Origin: Yersinia rochesterensis
GTDB taxonomy: Bacteria > Pseudomonadota > Gammaproteobacteria > Enterobacterales > Enterobacteriaceae
NCBI RefSeq assembly: GCF_003600645.1
Contig: NZ_CP032482.1
Location: 3,534,001-3,598,000 of the forward strand
Length of the DNA stretch: 64,000 bases
Direction of reading: 5' to 3'
Part shown: positions 34,692 through 43,284 of the stretch, piece by piece
How positions within the stretch are numbered: the stretch's first letter is position 1
Layout: each line of letters begins with the position of its first letter
Notes under the pieces: model-generated
Told to the model about the DNA's origin: nothing
The model's input: the letters and a program-made list of their open reading frames with translations, nothing else
Databases searched by the model: none
Program-made: the position numbers and the translations under genes

Positions 34692-36212
34692 CTAATGCAG
34701 CAGTGCCAATGATTCTGAAGTATTCGTCATTTTGCCCATCACAAAAGCCAGATTAGCGGCAGCGACCAAAGAAGCGGCATGCGCGTCAGCGCTCATTTGC
34801 TGCGCATTCAACAACCCATTGGCAGTCTCATTAGCCACTGTTATGGTGCCGACACCATTGCGATAAGATTCCAGTGCGGCGTCATAGGTAATAAAGGAGG
34901 TTTTCACCAAATTGAGTGCCGCCTGATTGGATTCAAGCGCAGAGCGCAATGTATCTGCCGCCACCACGATTTCACGCACTGCCAACTCCTGCGTTTTCTT
35001 AAATCCTTCGGCAGCAACTGCGGCTCGGGATTCTGCCTCTTTCACCCGCGCCGCGCGAATTCCGCCATCATAAAGAGGGACACTGACGCCGACCAAAATA
35101 CTGGAAGATGAGGTTTGTTGGCTGATGCCGGGCAAGCCCTGAATATCAAAACGCCCATCCCCCCCCGCCACAGCCCCGGCCAGATAGACTTTCGGCAAGA
35201 AATCAGCTTCCGTTGCTTTGATACCCGCTTTGGCGGCTTCAACCGCCGCATAACTGGCTAACACATCCGGCCGCTGGGAAAGAGCCAGCCGAATCATTTT
35301 TTCGGTAGGTGCGCTGATCCCCTTTGGCAAAGCACGATCCTCGGCATACCCGACTTTGATATCCAATGACGGAGAAACGCCCATCGCGCCCAGCAATGCC
35401 TGATAAGCATCACGTTCAGTGCCCTTTGCCATCACGCGACGTAATTCAGACTGTGCAACCTGCTGCTGCGCCAGCGCCACTTCAACTGTCGTCGCGACCC
35501 CATTCTTACGGCGTTCCTCGGCAGCATCTTGAATTTTTAAGCTATTCTTCAGTGTTTGCTCTGCTATCTGGCGCTGAGTTTGTGCCACGCCATATTGGAA
35601 GTAACTGCGGGTGACATCATAAATGAGCTTTTGGTGCATACCATTGAAGGTCACATTCGCGGCATAGGAAGTCTGTTTAGCGGCGTCAAGCAGCGCGCTG
35701 CGCTGACCAAAATCAAAGATAAGCCACTGTAATGCCAAAGCAGGAACCACTGCACTGCCGGAGGTTTTTAGATCCTTATCGCCGCCAATCGCGTAAGGTA
35801 ACGGCGTGGTGGTACTCTGGTAGCCGCCAATCACACTCGCTGAAATGATAGGTAAAAATATCGCCTCCCCCATTCCTACTGCCAGTGCTGCTTGCCGCGC
35901 TTGTTGCCAGGCAATTCGAGTATCCGGATTCTGACTTTGGGCGATATCAATCAATTCTGGTAACGAATAAGCGCGGTCACTTTTTATGGTCGGCGGCGGG
36001 GCCAATTCCGCCACCAACGGATTCGGTGGGACAGAAAAGTTACCGCTCCCCACCGAAGCATTGGCATCAGGCGACCAAGGTTCGGTATAAGATGCAGGTG
36101 CAAGATCCAAGCGATCTGTAGCACAACCGGCGATCAACATGCTCAGACTCAATACCGAGCCAGTCAAACTTATTTTGACTATCCGGGCCGTCAATACAAC
36201 GTGCGTCATCAT
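34692..36212 (-). CDS. mdtP: Outer-membrane efflux lipoprotein MdtP (TolC/NodT type)
   Basis: About 506 residues from the ATG at 36212. A lipobox (LIAGCATD) precedes two repeated OEP domains of alternating beta and coiled-coil helices (SLPELIDIAQSQNPDTRIAWQQ, then TEKMIRLALSQRPDVLASYAAV). It is the outer channel of the MdtNOP-type export system. The start lies one base beyond the mdtO stop. The TTG further upstream is less likely because the lipoprotein signal would be too long. Confidence 0.88.
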   Translation of the reverse strand: MMTHVVLTARIVKISLTGSVLSLSMLIAGCATDRLDLAPASYTEPWSPDANASVGSGNFSVPPNPLVAELAPPPTIKSDRAYSLPELIDIAQSQNPDTRIAWQQARQAALAVGMGEAIFLPIISASVIGGYQSTTTPLPYAIGGDKDLKTSGSAVVPALALQWLIFDFGQRSALLDAAKQTSYAANVTFNGMHQKLIYDVTRSYFQYGVAQTQRQIAEQTLKNSLKIQDAAEERRKNGVATTVEVALAQQQVAQSELRRVMAKGTERDAYQALLGAMGVSPSLDIKVGYAEDRALPKGISAPTEKMIRLALSQRPDVLASYAAVEAAKAGIKATEADFLPKVYLAGAVAGGDGRFDIQGLPGISQQTSSSSILVGVSVPLYDGGIRAARVKEAESRAAVAAEGFKKTQELAVREIVVAADTLRSALESNQAALNLVKTSFITYDAALESYRNGVGTITVANETANGLLNAQQMSADAHAASLVAAANLAFVMGKMTNTSESLALLH

Positions 36213-36213
36213 G

Positions 36214-38133
36214 TCATCCAATTCCCAGAAGTTCCTCAAGCCGCTTTATACGTTGTTGAATAGTCAGATCAATTGGCAATAGCTCTTTTTGTAATAACTC
36301 TTGCCGTAATGATGCGCCATTCTGTTTTTGCTCATTAGATAATGCCGTAGCATCGCCACCTGTCGAAAGCCGACGCAATTGTTCTACATCGGACGCCGAT
36401 TTTTCAGTGGGGAGAAACAACACCGGGCACAACTTGCCCATTTCAGCCAGTATTGCTTGTAAGCGCGCACACTCTTCTCGCGAAGGGCGCAATTGCGCGG
36501 GTTCGAAGGGGATCAGCGCCAGCTCTTCTTGCGCACTGTTAATCTCCGCCTCAACAGTGGTGGCCTCTCTTAGCGCCGCAGGCCGTGCATCGGGCGATAA
36601 TGCAGCCAAATTGGTTAGCGATTTCAAGGCATTATTGATATGGACACGCACCGCATCTGTAATCGCCACCGGCCACAATCGGGTGAAAATCACATATACC
36701 ACCAGATTACCCAGCAAAATACCCAGCACTCTATCAAGGGCCACGCCCAGATCGGTACTCGGCCCAAAACCTTGCAATACCGTCAGCAGGAAGGCCAATC
36801 CTACCTGTACACCGGCATACGCGATGCGCTCACTGCCACATGACACCCAAGCGGCCAATAGAATGCAGCCAAACACCAACGCCATTAATTGCCCAATATC
36901 ATTCAGATGGGGAATGATGAAGATAATCGACAGCACCCCCATCAGCGCCCCAATCAAGCAACCAATAATCCGTAAAACCAGTTTATGCACCGTCTCGCCG
37001 GTGGTGCCCAGCGCCGCAACATAGCAAGTGATCATGGCGGTATGAATATCCTGCCAGTCCAACGCGGTGTAAATCAGATAGCAAATCAGCGCCGCGGCCG
37101 TCGTTTTCAGAGCAAACTGCTGATGAACAGGATTGGTGAGGGCATCTGCGGCAAAGAATGAGGATTTCGGCGCATCCAAATCTTGCCCACTCTCCCCGGT
37201 CGCCAATGCTCTCAGCGCGTTGCTGATTTCCTTGATTTCATCACTGGCACTTTCACTAGCAAAGTGAGGAATATCAACCACATTTCTCGCCAAAATTGCC
37301 TGTGCCGCAGCACTACAGTAGCTCGCCAGTTCAAGGCGCACATTCTTCGGTGAGGCTACAGGTAAAGCCGAGGTCGCCAACAGTAACCGGTAACTGCTTT
37401 TTACCGCGTTCTCCAGCCAAGCCGCTTCAGCCGAGGGGCGCAGATGAAAAATACGCACAAAAAGCGCCCGTTGTTGATGCTCATTTTGCCCTTCTTGTAG
37501 CAAATCCCCAACACCGGCGAGGTTGGCGGCACTAGGTTCGCGCAATGCCTCCGCCACGGTAGATAGCCGCTCGGATAAGCTGGCGCGCAATAACGTCTGA
37601 GGTGCCCGGCCAAAGAAAAGGTTGAAGCCAATAATCAATAACATCGGGGAAACAGCCATTAGCCAAGCATACAACAGCCCCCGCGTTGCCACTTCCCCCA
37701 TGGGAATATTGCTCAGCAACGTCATCACAAAAGCAATCACCAGCGCAATAATACTGCCGACCGGGCCGAGTTTGCTGGCCGAGCCGAGATAGAGAAACAA
37801 AAATGAGCTGACAATCAAAGCCGCCATGCGCAATGGTGCAGCTTCCAACGTGAAGTGGATAAGTAGGAATACCAAACCGACGACCAGCGATACCAATATG
37901 GTGATAGCAATAGCCATCACCATGCTCTCTACACCATCCGGTTTCATCACGAAAATAATGAGATAACAGCTGAGCGCGGATTCTGGAATGCCGTAGACCA
38001 TAGCAACCAGAGTCATCAATGCACAAAGCGCAGCAACGCGCCAGGCCATCGCCACCCGCCCGGGGAAATAGGCTAAATCAGCTTTTGCCTGGCGGATGAT
38101 GCCGCCAAGGGTACCGTCAGCAACCGTCGTCAT
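36214..38133 (-). CDS. mdtO: FUSC-family inner-membrane efflux protein MdtO
   Basis: About 639 residues. Two blocks of membrane helices (about 40-175 and 345-490) alternate with cytoplasmic helical regions, as in aromatic acid exporter/FUSC proteins. Motifs include AMAWRVAALCALMTLVAMV and the second-block AMITCYVAALGTTGETVHK. With MdtN and MdtP it forms a tripartite pump that in E. coli has been linked to puromycin and dye resistance. The ATG at 38133 overlaps mdtN by 17 nt. An upstream TTG (38163) is possible. Confidence 0.88.
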   Translation of the reverse strand: MTTVADGTLGGIIRQAKADLAYFPGRVAMAWRVAALCALMTLVAMVYGIPESALSCYLIIFVMKPDGVESMVMAIAITILVSLVVGLVFLLIHFTLEAAPLRMAALIVSSFLFLYLGSASKLGPVGSIIALVIAFVMTLLSNIPMGEVATRGLLYAWLMAVSPMLLIIGFNLFFGRAPQTLLRASLSERLSTVAEALREPSAANLAGVGDLLQEGQNEHQQRALFVRIFHLRPSAEAAWLENAVKSSYRLLLATSALPVASPKNVRLELASYCSAAAQAILARNVVDIPHFASESASDEIKEISNALRALATGESGQDLDAPKSSFFAADALTNPVHQQFALKTTAAALICYLIYTALDWQDIHTAMITCYVAALGTTGETVHKLVLRIIGCLIGALMGVLSIIFIIPHLNDIGQLMALVFGCILLAAWVSCGSERIAYAGVQVGLAFLLTVLQGFGPSTDLGVALDRVLGILLGNLVVYVIFTRLWPVAITDAVRVHINNALKSLTNLAALSPDARPAALREATTVEAEINSAQEELALIPFEPAQLRPSREECARLQAILAEMGKLCPVLFLPTEKSASDVEQLRRLSTGGDATALSNEQKQNGASLRQELLQKELLPIDLTIQQRIKRLEELLGIG

Positions 38134-39166
38134 TACGCACGATAACCACGGCAGTTGCCCCAACTCGCATCAGGTCCTCCGGCGGTTTTTCCAGACTGAT
38201 TCTCACTGGGAAACGCTGGACAACACGCACCCAATTTAATGACTTCGGCACATAAGGCAGGCCACGCGGGATATTCAACATATCTTCAGAACTCACGCCC
38301 CAACCAATCCCCTCGACCCGCCCTTGAATCGCGCGCTGTCTGTCCGCCATCACATACACAGTGGCACAATCTCCCACTTTGATATGCTTCAATTCTGTCT
38401 CGCGGAAAAATGCTGAGGCATGCCAATGTTCGGTATTAATGAGAGTAAAAATGGCCTGATCCGGGACAACAAACTCCCCTGTTGAGACAGTCAACCCGAC
38501 AACCCGGCCATCGTGGGGCGCACGAACTTGTGTATTCGCCAGTTCGCGTTCGGCAATCGCCAATGCTGCTCGTCGTGCCACCACCAGCGCTTCAGAGGCG
38601 GCGGTACTGCTCACCAAAGCCTCTGCGGCAAACGATTGTTTTAATGCTTGTTTTAGGCTGACTTCGGCATCATGCTTCGCCGTCGCTGCATCATCGACCT
38701 GCTGCGCGGTAACATAGCCTTTCGGGAGCAAAGGTTGCAGACGGGCCAATGTCTGAGTGGCTAATTTGAGATTGGCCTGCGCTCGGACAATTTGTTCATT
38801 AGTAATTGCCGCGTTGGATTGCTCAGCGACCACAGTCCGTTGCTGAGTATCGCGGGCGGCCTCCGCCATTTTCAACTCGGCCTGCGCCTGTTCGACTTGT
38901 AGCCGATAAAGATCCGGATCAATGGTAAACAACAGGTCGCCCCGCTGAACTTTGCTATTTTCCTCGACATTGATCGAGATAATACGGCCCGGAACCGCGC
39001 TGACAACATGCACCACACTGGCTCCCAGCTCTGCATCCTCAGACAACGGATTCAGTGTGGTCTGCCGCACTGACAGCCAGCCGAAAATCACGGCGGCAAC
39101 AATGATAACGCCAGCAACAATGAGTGCCAGTTGCCGCTTGCGCCCACTCCCCTGTAGTTTATTCAT
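38117..39166 (-). CDS. mdtN: Membrane fusion protein MdtN (HlyD/EmrA type)
   Basis: 349 residues with one N-terminal membrane anchor (LALIVAGVIIVAAVIFGWL), a lipoyl-like half (VVHVVSAVPGRIISINVEENSKVQRG), a coiled-coil hairpin (about 85-200, VEQAQAELKMAEAARDTQQR) and the second lipoyl half (ELANTQVRAPHDGRVVGLTVSTGE). It bridges MdtO and MdtP in the periplasm. It lies 9 nt after ytcA. Confidence 0.9.
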   Translation of the reverse strand: MNKLQGSGRKRQLALIVAGVIIVAAVIFGWLSVRQTTLNPLSEDAELGASVVHVVSAVPGRIISINVEENSKVQRGDLLFTIDPDLYRLQVEQAQAELKMAEAARDTQQRTVVAEQSNAAITNEQIVRAQANLKLATQTLARLQPLLPKGYVTAQQVDDAATAKHDAEVSLKQALKQSFAAEALVSSTAASEALVVARRAALAIAERELANTQVRAPHDGRVVGLTVSTGEFVVPDQAIFTLINTEHWHASAFFRETELKHIKVGDCATVYVMADRQRAIQGRVEGIGWGVSSEDMLNIPRGLPYVPKSLNWVRVVQRFPVRISLEKPPEDLMRVGATAVVIVRNDDGC

Positions 39167-39175
39167 ATTTATTAT

Positions 39176-39499
39176 TCATCGCGTAAACAGTAATAGGGAA
39201 CAGATGAATGCCACAGCCAGCGCCAGGCAGACATACACCAATAGCCGCCAGGGCAGCACGTCATCAATACCAACGCGAATAAATACGACACGAGCAATCA
39301 CCGCCGTGATTATTCCGATAAAAGCGCAAGCCATCCAGGAGGGGAAATAGGAACCCACCAAGGAAAATGAGGGCGCTGCGGCACCTGAGCAGCCACTCAG
39401 GGCGATAGCGGATAACAGAACCCATGGCCCACGCCATAGATTCGGTTTTATGGCACTTAAAAGCCCCTGCTGCTTCCTGAGGGAAGTCATATTATTCAT
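39176..39499 (-). CDS. ytcA: YtcA family lipoprotein
   Basis: 107 residues with a lipoprotein signal (VLLSAIALSGCSG) and two further hydrophobic helices (WMACAFIGIITAVIARVVFI and LLVYVCLALAVAFICSLLLF). The order ytcA-mdtN-mdtO-mdtP is the same as in E. coli, which supports the name. The role is unknown. As the first gene of the operon it may assist pump assembly. Confidence 0.85.
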   Translation of the reverse strand: MNNMTSLRKQQGLLSAIKPNLWRGPWVLLSAIALSGCSGAAAPSFSLVGSYFPSWMACAFIGIITAVIARVVFIRVGIDDVLPWRLLVYVCLALAVAFICSLLLFTR

Positions 39500-39563
39500 T
39501 GAACAACCTCAATTAACTCGCGATATCCCATCAGAAATTTAAGTTTATGACTATAAACAGCGG

Positions 39564-41027
39564 CTACGAATGGCTTTCCAAAGTGTTTTTGAAAATTTGC
39601 CCATCTTTCATAATGACCCGAAATGCTTTCTCTGGTTGAGCGACGAGTTGGATATCATCCAGAGGATTGCCATCGACCAGAATCAGGTCAGCCAGCGCAC
39701 CATTTTCTACAACGCCCAATTTTCCTGGGTAAGGATTTCTGGGGCCAGAAAAGGCGCAGAGTTCAGCATTAACACTGGTTGCCATTTTGAGGACTTCAAT
39801 CGGTGAGTACCACCGGGTCAGTTTGGCTAATTGCGCACCTTGCCGGCTTGCCAGTCGGGCATCAAACAGAGTATCAGTGCCCCATGCCGTCTTAATGTTG
39901 TATTTTTTCGCCAACATATAAGCAGTATCCGTGCCCGCCACCATTTCAAGTTGTTTGGCCCGTGACGCCGGACTTGGTGTTGGCACCGCATCTTCATCAT
40001 CAAGGAAAGGTTGCAAGCTCCACCAGATGCCTTTTTCGGCCATTAGCTGCACAGTTTCCTCATCCAACAACTGGCCATGTTCAATACATTTAACCCCACC
40101 TTTGATAGCCATAGTAACAGCGCGCGGGGTGTAGGCATGGACGGTCACATAGGTGCCCCAGTTTTCAGCTGCGGTGACTGCAGCTTGGATTTCTGCTACA
40201 GAACCCTCAGTCACATCGATGGAGTCATACATGGAGCTGACACCACCACCGGCCATATATTTGAGCTGCGAAGCACCTCGCATGAGTTGTTCTCTGGCGC
40301 GCAACAATACTTGATCAGCACCGTCAGCGATCGCCGTCATCCCTACACGTTCGGCGTAACTTAGTGGATCTGAGGGGGTGTGCGGCAATTCACCAAGTAA
40401 ACGAAAATCGCCATGCCCACCGGTCTGAGTGATGAATGCGCCCGATGGGAAGATTCGCGGGCCAGTGGCGACATGCTCATCAATCGCGCGTTTCAAGCCA
40501 AAAACCGGCCCGCCCATATCACGCACAGTGGTAAAACCGCGCATCAAGGTGGCATCAGCTTCAGCAATGGCCAGCGCCTGAATATAATTAAAATCCGCCG
40601 TCATGGCGGTCATCATCGACGGGCGAGCCATAATCGCATGCCAGTGAGCATCAATCAGCCCCGGCATCAATACGCCGCCACCACCATCAATAAGCTCCAC
40701 ATCCGGCGAAAGCGGTGTATTCGCAGGTTCAACCGATTTGATTTTGTTGCCTTCGACTAATACTCGTAGCCCGTCTCGCAAGTGGTCTGAAATACCATCA
40801 AAAATGCGAACATTAATAAAAGCCACCACACGCACCGCATTGGCAGTTGCATCGCTTTTTTGTGGTTTTGCTCCCGGTACCGCTGCCGCAACAGTGGCCG
40901 CGGTGATAGGGGTTGATTGGGTCGCTTTCTGGGAAAATACTGTATTAATACGCACGAATGCCGGGCTATTACAGAGGCAACCTTCGCCATGTGTGTGGGG
41001 GAGCTGAATTAATGGCATGTGAGACAT
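39564..41027 (-). CDS. Metal-dependent amidohydrolase (imidazolonepropionase/prolidase-like)
   Basis: 487 residues. The amidohydrolase metal site is complete: HxH in GLIDAHWHAIM (near 130), a candidate carbamylated Lys in SQLKYMAGGG, His in YVTVHAYTPRA, His in KCIEHGQLL and Asp in TAWGTDTLFD. The substrate class includes imides, dipeptides and N-acyl compounds and is not decided here. The N-terminal leader HTHGEGCLCNSPAF adds a His/Cys cluster outside the usual fold. The gene is divergent from the ParD-like/map pair and 65 nt upstream of ytcA, so it might share that transcript. Confidence 0.85.
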   Translation of the reverse strand: MSHMPLIQLPHTHGEGCLCNSPAFVRINTVFSQKATQSTPITAATVAAAVPGAKPQKSDATANAVRVVAFINVRIFDGISDHLRDGLRVLVEGNKIKSVEPANTPLSPDVELIDGGGGVLMPGLIDAHWHAIMARPSMMTAMTADFNYIQALAIAEADATLMRGFTTVRDMGGPVFGLKRAIDEHVATGPRIFPSGAFITQTGGHGDFRLLGELPHTPSDPLSYAERVGMTAIADGADQVLLRAREQLMRGASQLKYMAGGGVSSMYDSIDVTEGSVAEIQAAVTAAENWGTYVTVHAYTPRAVTMAIKGGVKCIEHGQLLDEETVQLMAEKGIWWSLQPFLDDEDAVPTPSPASRAKQLEMVAGTDTAYMLAKKYNIKTAWGTDTLFDARLASRQGAQLAKLTRWYSPIEVLKMATSVNAELCAFSGPRNPYPGKLGVVENGALADLILVDGNPLDDIQLVAQPEKAFRVIMKDGQIFKNTLESHS

Positions 41028-41377
41028 AAAGTTCTCCTTAATGAACAGTCCCTCAATAAAAAATCAGAGGGCGCGCTCTCGATCATAGAACAAATTTTCT
41101 CATAACAGCTTATTTTTATAAAAAAATTTGACCAGAAATAGTGTTGGAACTCTAATCCTGACCTGATAGCGCCGATAGCTGTATTTTTATTATTTACCGG
41201 AATGAGCCGATGGGATCGGCTGTATTTCTCATATTAGGTAAAAATGCAGATGGTATATACTTTTCACTATTATCATTTAGCCTATTAATTCTGATTTTTT
41301 TTAGCAAGTATATTATTTGCTCAACTTGCTACCCTAGATCATATCAATCTCTGGCAACCTAGAATTATTTATGGCAA
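41028..41377. other. Divergent intergenic region, AT-rich
   Basis: This contains the promoters of the amidohydrolase (minus) and the ParD-like/map pair (plus). A short dyad GAGGGCGCGCTCTC lies near 41067. I see no gene. Confidence 0.4.
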
Positions 41378-41403
41378 TATACGAAACATATATGTTTCGT
41401 ATA
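41378..41403. promoter_or_regulatory. Perfect 26-bp palindrome, putative operator of the ParD-like protein
   Basis: Each half is TATACGAAACATA and the two halves are exact reverse complements with no spacer. It ends 8 nt before the start codon and touches the probable ribosome binding site (AGGTG at 41403-41407). This is where an autoregulatory ribbon-helix-helix repressor would be expected to bind. As RNA it would also fold into a 13-bp stem with essentially no room for a loop, so DNA binding is the likelier role. Confidence 0.8.
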
Positions 41404-41411
41404 GGTGTTTT

Positions 41412-41663
41412 ATGGGAATTGTTAAAATATCTGATTTGATGCATGAGAATCTTCGCATCGCCAGTAACGCCATGAGCCGCTCAATCAATGCACAAGCCGA
41501 GCACTGGCTCAAAATGGGTATGCTTGCCGAGCTTTATCCTCAGTTGAGCTATCACGAACTTGCTCGCGCACTGGTTCAGGTGGAATTACAAGGTGGAGCG
41601 GACATTGCCAGAATCATCCAGAGTGAAACCCATAAGCTTAATAAAGAAGAGAATGCACAATGA
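41412..41663 (+). CDS. ParD-like ribbon-helix-helix protein
   Basis: 83 residues. The N-terminal beta ribbon (GIVKISDLMH) and two helices (ENLRIASNAM and SINAQAEHWLKMGMLAE) form a ribbon-helix-helix dimerisation/DNA-binding fold as in ParD-like antitoxins. The C-terminal part (SYHELARALVQVELQGG) is helical. The stop codon overlaps the next start (ATGA). No ParE-type toxin is present, and the partner is a methionine aminopeptidase. It is likely to bind the palindrome just upstream and repress its own operon. Confidence 0.85.
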   Translation: MGIVKISDLMHENLRIASNAMSRSINAQAEHWLKMGMLAELYPQLSYHELARALVQVELQGGADIARIIQSETHKLNKEENAQ

Positions 41664-42445
41664 CAGAAGTAAAAATCCACTCACTAGCAGAAATTGAAAT
41701 GGCGCGTGCCGCCGGCCAAGCTGCTGCAAAAGTGTTGGAAATGATTACACCCTATGTCCTTGCTGGGGTCACAACGGATGAGATTGACCGGTTGTGTCAC
41801 GATTACATTGTTAACGAACTAAAAGTTATTCCTGCCAATATTGGCTATCACGGCTATACGCGCACAGTTTGCACCTCGGTGAATCATGTGGTCTGCCACG
41901 GAATTCCGTCCGATAAAAAACTCAAAAATGGCGATATTGTGAATATTGATGTCGCCATTATTAAAGATGGTTGGTATGGCGACACCAGCAGAATGTACTT
42001 TGTCGGTGAGCCTTCCGTGAGAGCTAAACGACTGGTGGATATCACTTATTTATCGATGGTGGCGGGGATTCAGGTAGTACGTCCTGGGGCAACACTCGGA
42101 GATATTGGGGCGGCGATTCAACAGGTGGCGGAGGGGGCTGGTTTTTCTGTCGTAAGGGAATATTGTGGTCACGGTGTGGGCCAGGAATATCATACTGCGC
42201 CACAAATCCTGCACTACGGGGCACCAGGAGTAGGCATGCCGCTTAAAGCGGGGATGATTTTCACCATCGAGCCGATGATTAATACCGGTAAAGCGGCCAC
42301 CAGCGTACTGGCGGATGGTTGGACGGTCGTCACCAAAGACCGCTCCCTTTCAGCCCAGTGGGAACACACCATTGCTGTGACGGAAACCGGCTATGACCTG
42401 CTGACACCATGGCCAGAGGGCACCGGAGAATACGCCGCAATCTAG
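41660..42445 (+). CDS. map: Type I methionine aminopeptidase (second copy)
   Basis: 261 residues, the standard type Ia length. All metal ligands and the catalytic His are present: His in VNHVVCHGIPS, the two Asp in NIDVAIIKDGWYGDTSRMYF, His in YCGHGVGQEYHTAP, Glu in MIFTIEPMIN and Glu in SAQWEHTIAV. It removes the initiator Met of nascent proteins. The housekeeping map normally lies beside rpsB, so this ParD-coupled gene is probably an additional copy. Translation is coupled to the ParD-like gene by a 4-nt overlap. Confidence 0.93.
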   Translation: MTEVKIHSLAEIEMARAAGQAAAKVLEMITPYVLAGVTTDEIDRLCHDYIVNELKVIPANIGYHGYTRTVCTSVNHVVCHGIPSDKKLKNGDIVNIDVAIIKDGWYGDTSRMYFVGEPSVRAKRLVDITYLSMVAGIQVVRPGATLGDIGAAIQQVAEGAGFSVVREYCGHGVGQEYHTAPQILHYGAPGVGMPLKAGMIFTIEPMINTGKAATSVLADGWTVVTKDRSLSAQWEHTIAVTETGYDLLTPWPEGTGEYAAI

Positions 42446-42469
42446 TCATCACCTGATTCGTGGCAATCA

Positions 42470-42504
42470 CCTTATTCGTGGTAAACAACTGGCCACGAAT
42501 AAGG
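42470..42504. terminator. Strong hairpin between convergent map and ABC ATPase genes
   Basis: Perfect 12-bp arms CCTTATTCGTGG and CCACGAATAAGG enclose an 11-nt loop. It lies between the stop codons of convergent genes. Neither side has a long T-run, so it may work as a weak terminator or an mRNA 3' end stabiliser. Confidence 0.55.
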
Positions 42505-42525
42505 GAAAAATCGCCGCTCAGTACC

Positions 42526-43284
42526 TTAGCGGTAATAAACCGCAATATGCTGATCTTGCACTTTTTCTATCCTGATTTTTATATCAAAAATTTCTTCCAG
42601 GATATCCGGCTGCATTATTTCTTCGGGTGCACCGCGATAGATAACTTCGCCGTCTTTCATCGCAATAATATGGTCAGAATACGCAGAGGCGAAGTTGATA
42701 TCATGAATGACCAATATGATGGTTTTATTCAATTCATCGGCCGCACGCCGCAATTGCTTCATCATCGCGACACAATGCTTCATATCCAGATTATTTAATG
42801 GCTCATCCAACAGGATATATTTCGTATCCTGGCACAGCACCATGGCAACATAGGCGCGTTGCCGTTGCCCACCTGACAGTTCATCAAGATAGCGGTCTTT
42901 CAGCGGCATCAAATTGAGGAACTCCATTGCCGCATCAATATGTTGGCGATCATTTTCATTGAGCCGCCCTTTCGAATAGGGGTAACGGCCAAAGCCAACT
43001 AAATCCGCAACTGTCAGCCGGCTGGTAAAATGATTTTCCTGCCGTAAGACGGAGAGGATAGTCGCCAACTTATCGCCAGAAGTTGTGGCAACATCCAGCC
43101 CATTATATTGGACACGCCCGAGATCTGGCGTCAGTAAACGGCTCATAATCGACAATAACGTCGATTTACCCGCACCATTTGGCCCGATGATTGATGTGAC
43201 TCCACCAGACGGAATGCTCTCATTTATATTATTGAGTACCGTTGTACTCTGGTATTTTTTATTAATATCAGTTATTTCAATCAC
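42526..43284 (-). CDS. Siderophore ABC transporter ATP-binding protein
   Basis: 252 residues. Walker A GPNGAGKSTLL (about 36-46), Q-loop RQENHF, signature LSGGQRQRAYVAM, Walker B YILLDEPLNNLD and the switch His in LVIHDINFA are all present. It belongs to the FepC/FecE group. The start overlaps the permease stop (ATGA). It energises the two permeases upstream. Confidence 0.93.
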   Translation of the reverse strand: MIEITDINKKYQSTTVLNNINESIPSGGVTSIIGPNGAGKSTLLSIMSRLLTPDLGRVQYNGLDVATTSGDKLATILSVLRQENHFTSRLTVADLVGFGRYPYSKGRLNENDRQHIDAAMEFLNLMPLKDRYLDELSGGQRQRAYVAMVLCQDTKYILLDEPLNNLDMKHCVAMMKQLRRAADELNKTIILVIHDINFASAYSDHIIAMKDGEVIYRGAPEEIMQPDILEEIFDIKIRIEKVQDQHIAVYYR

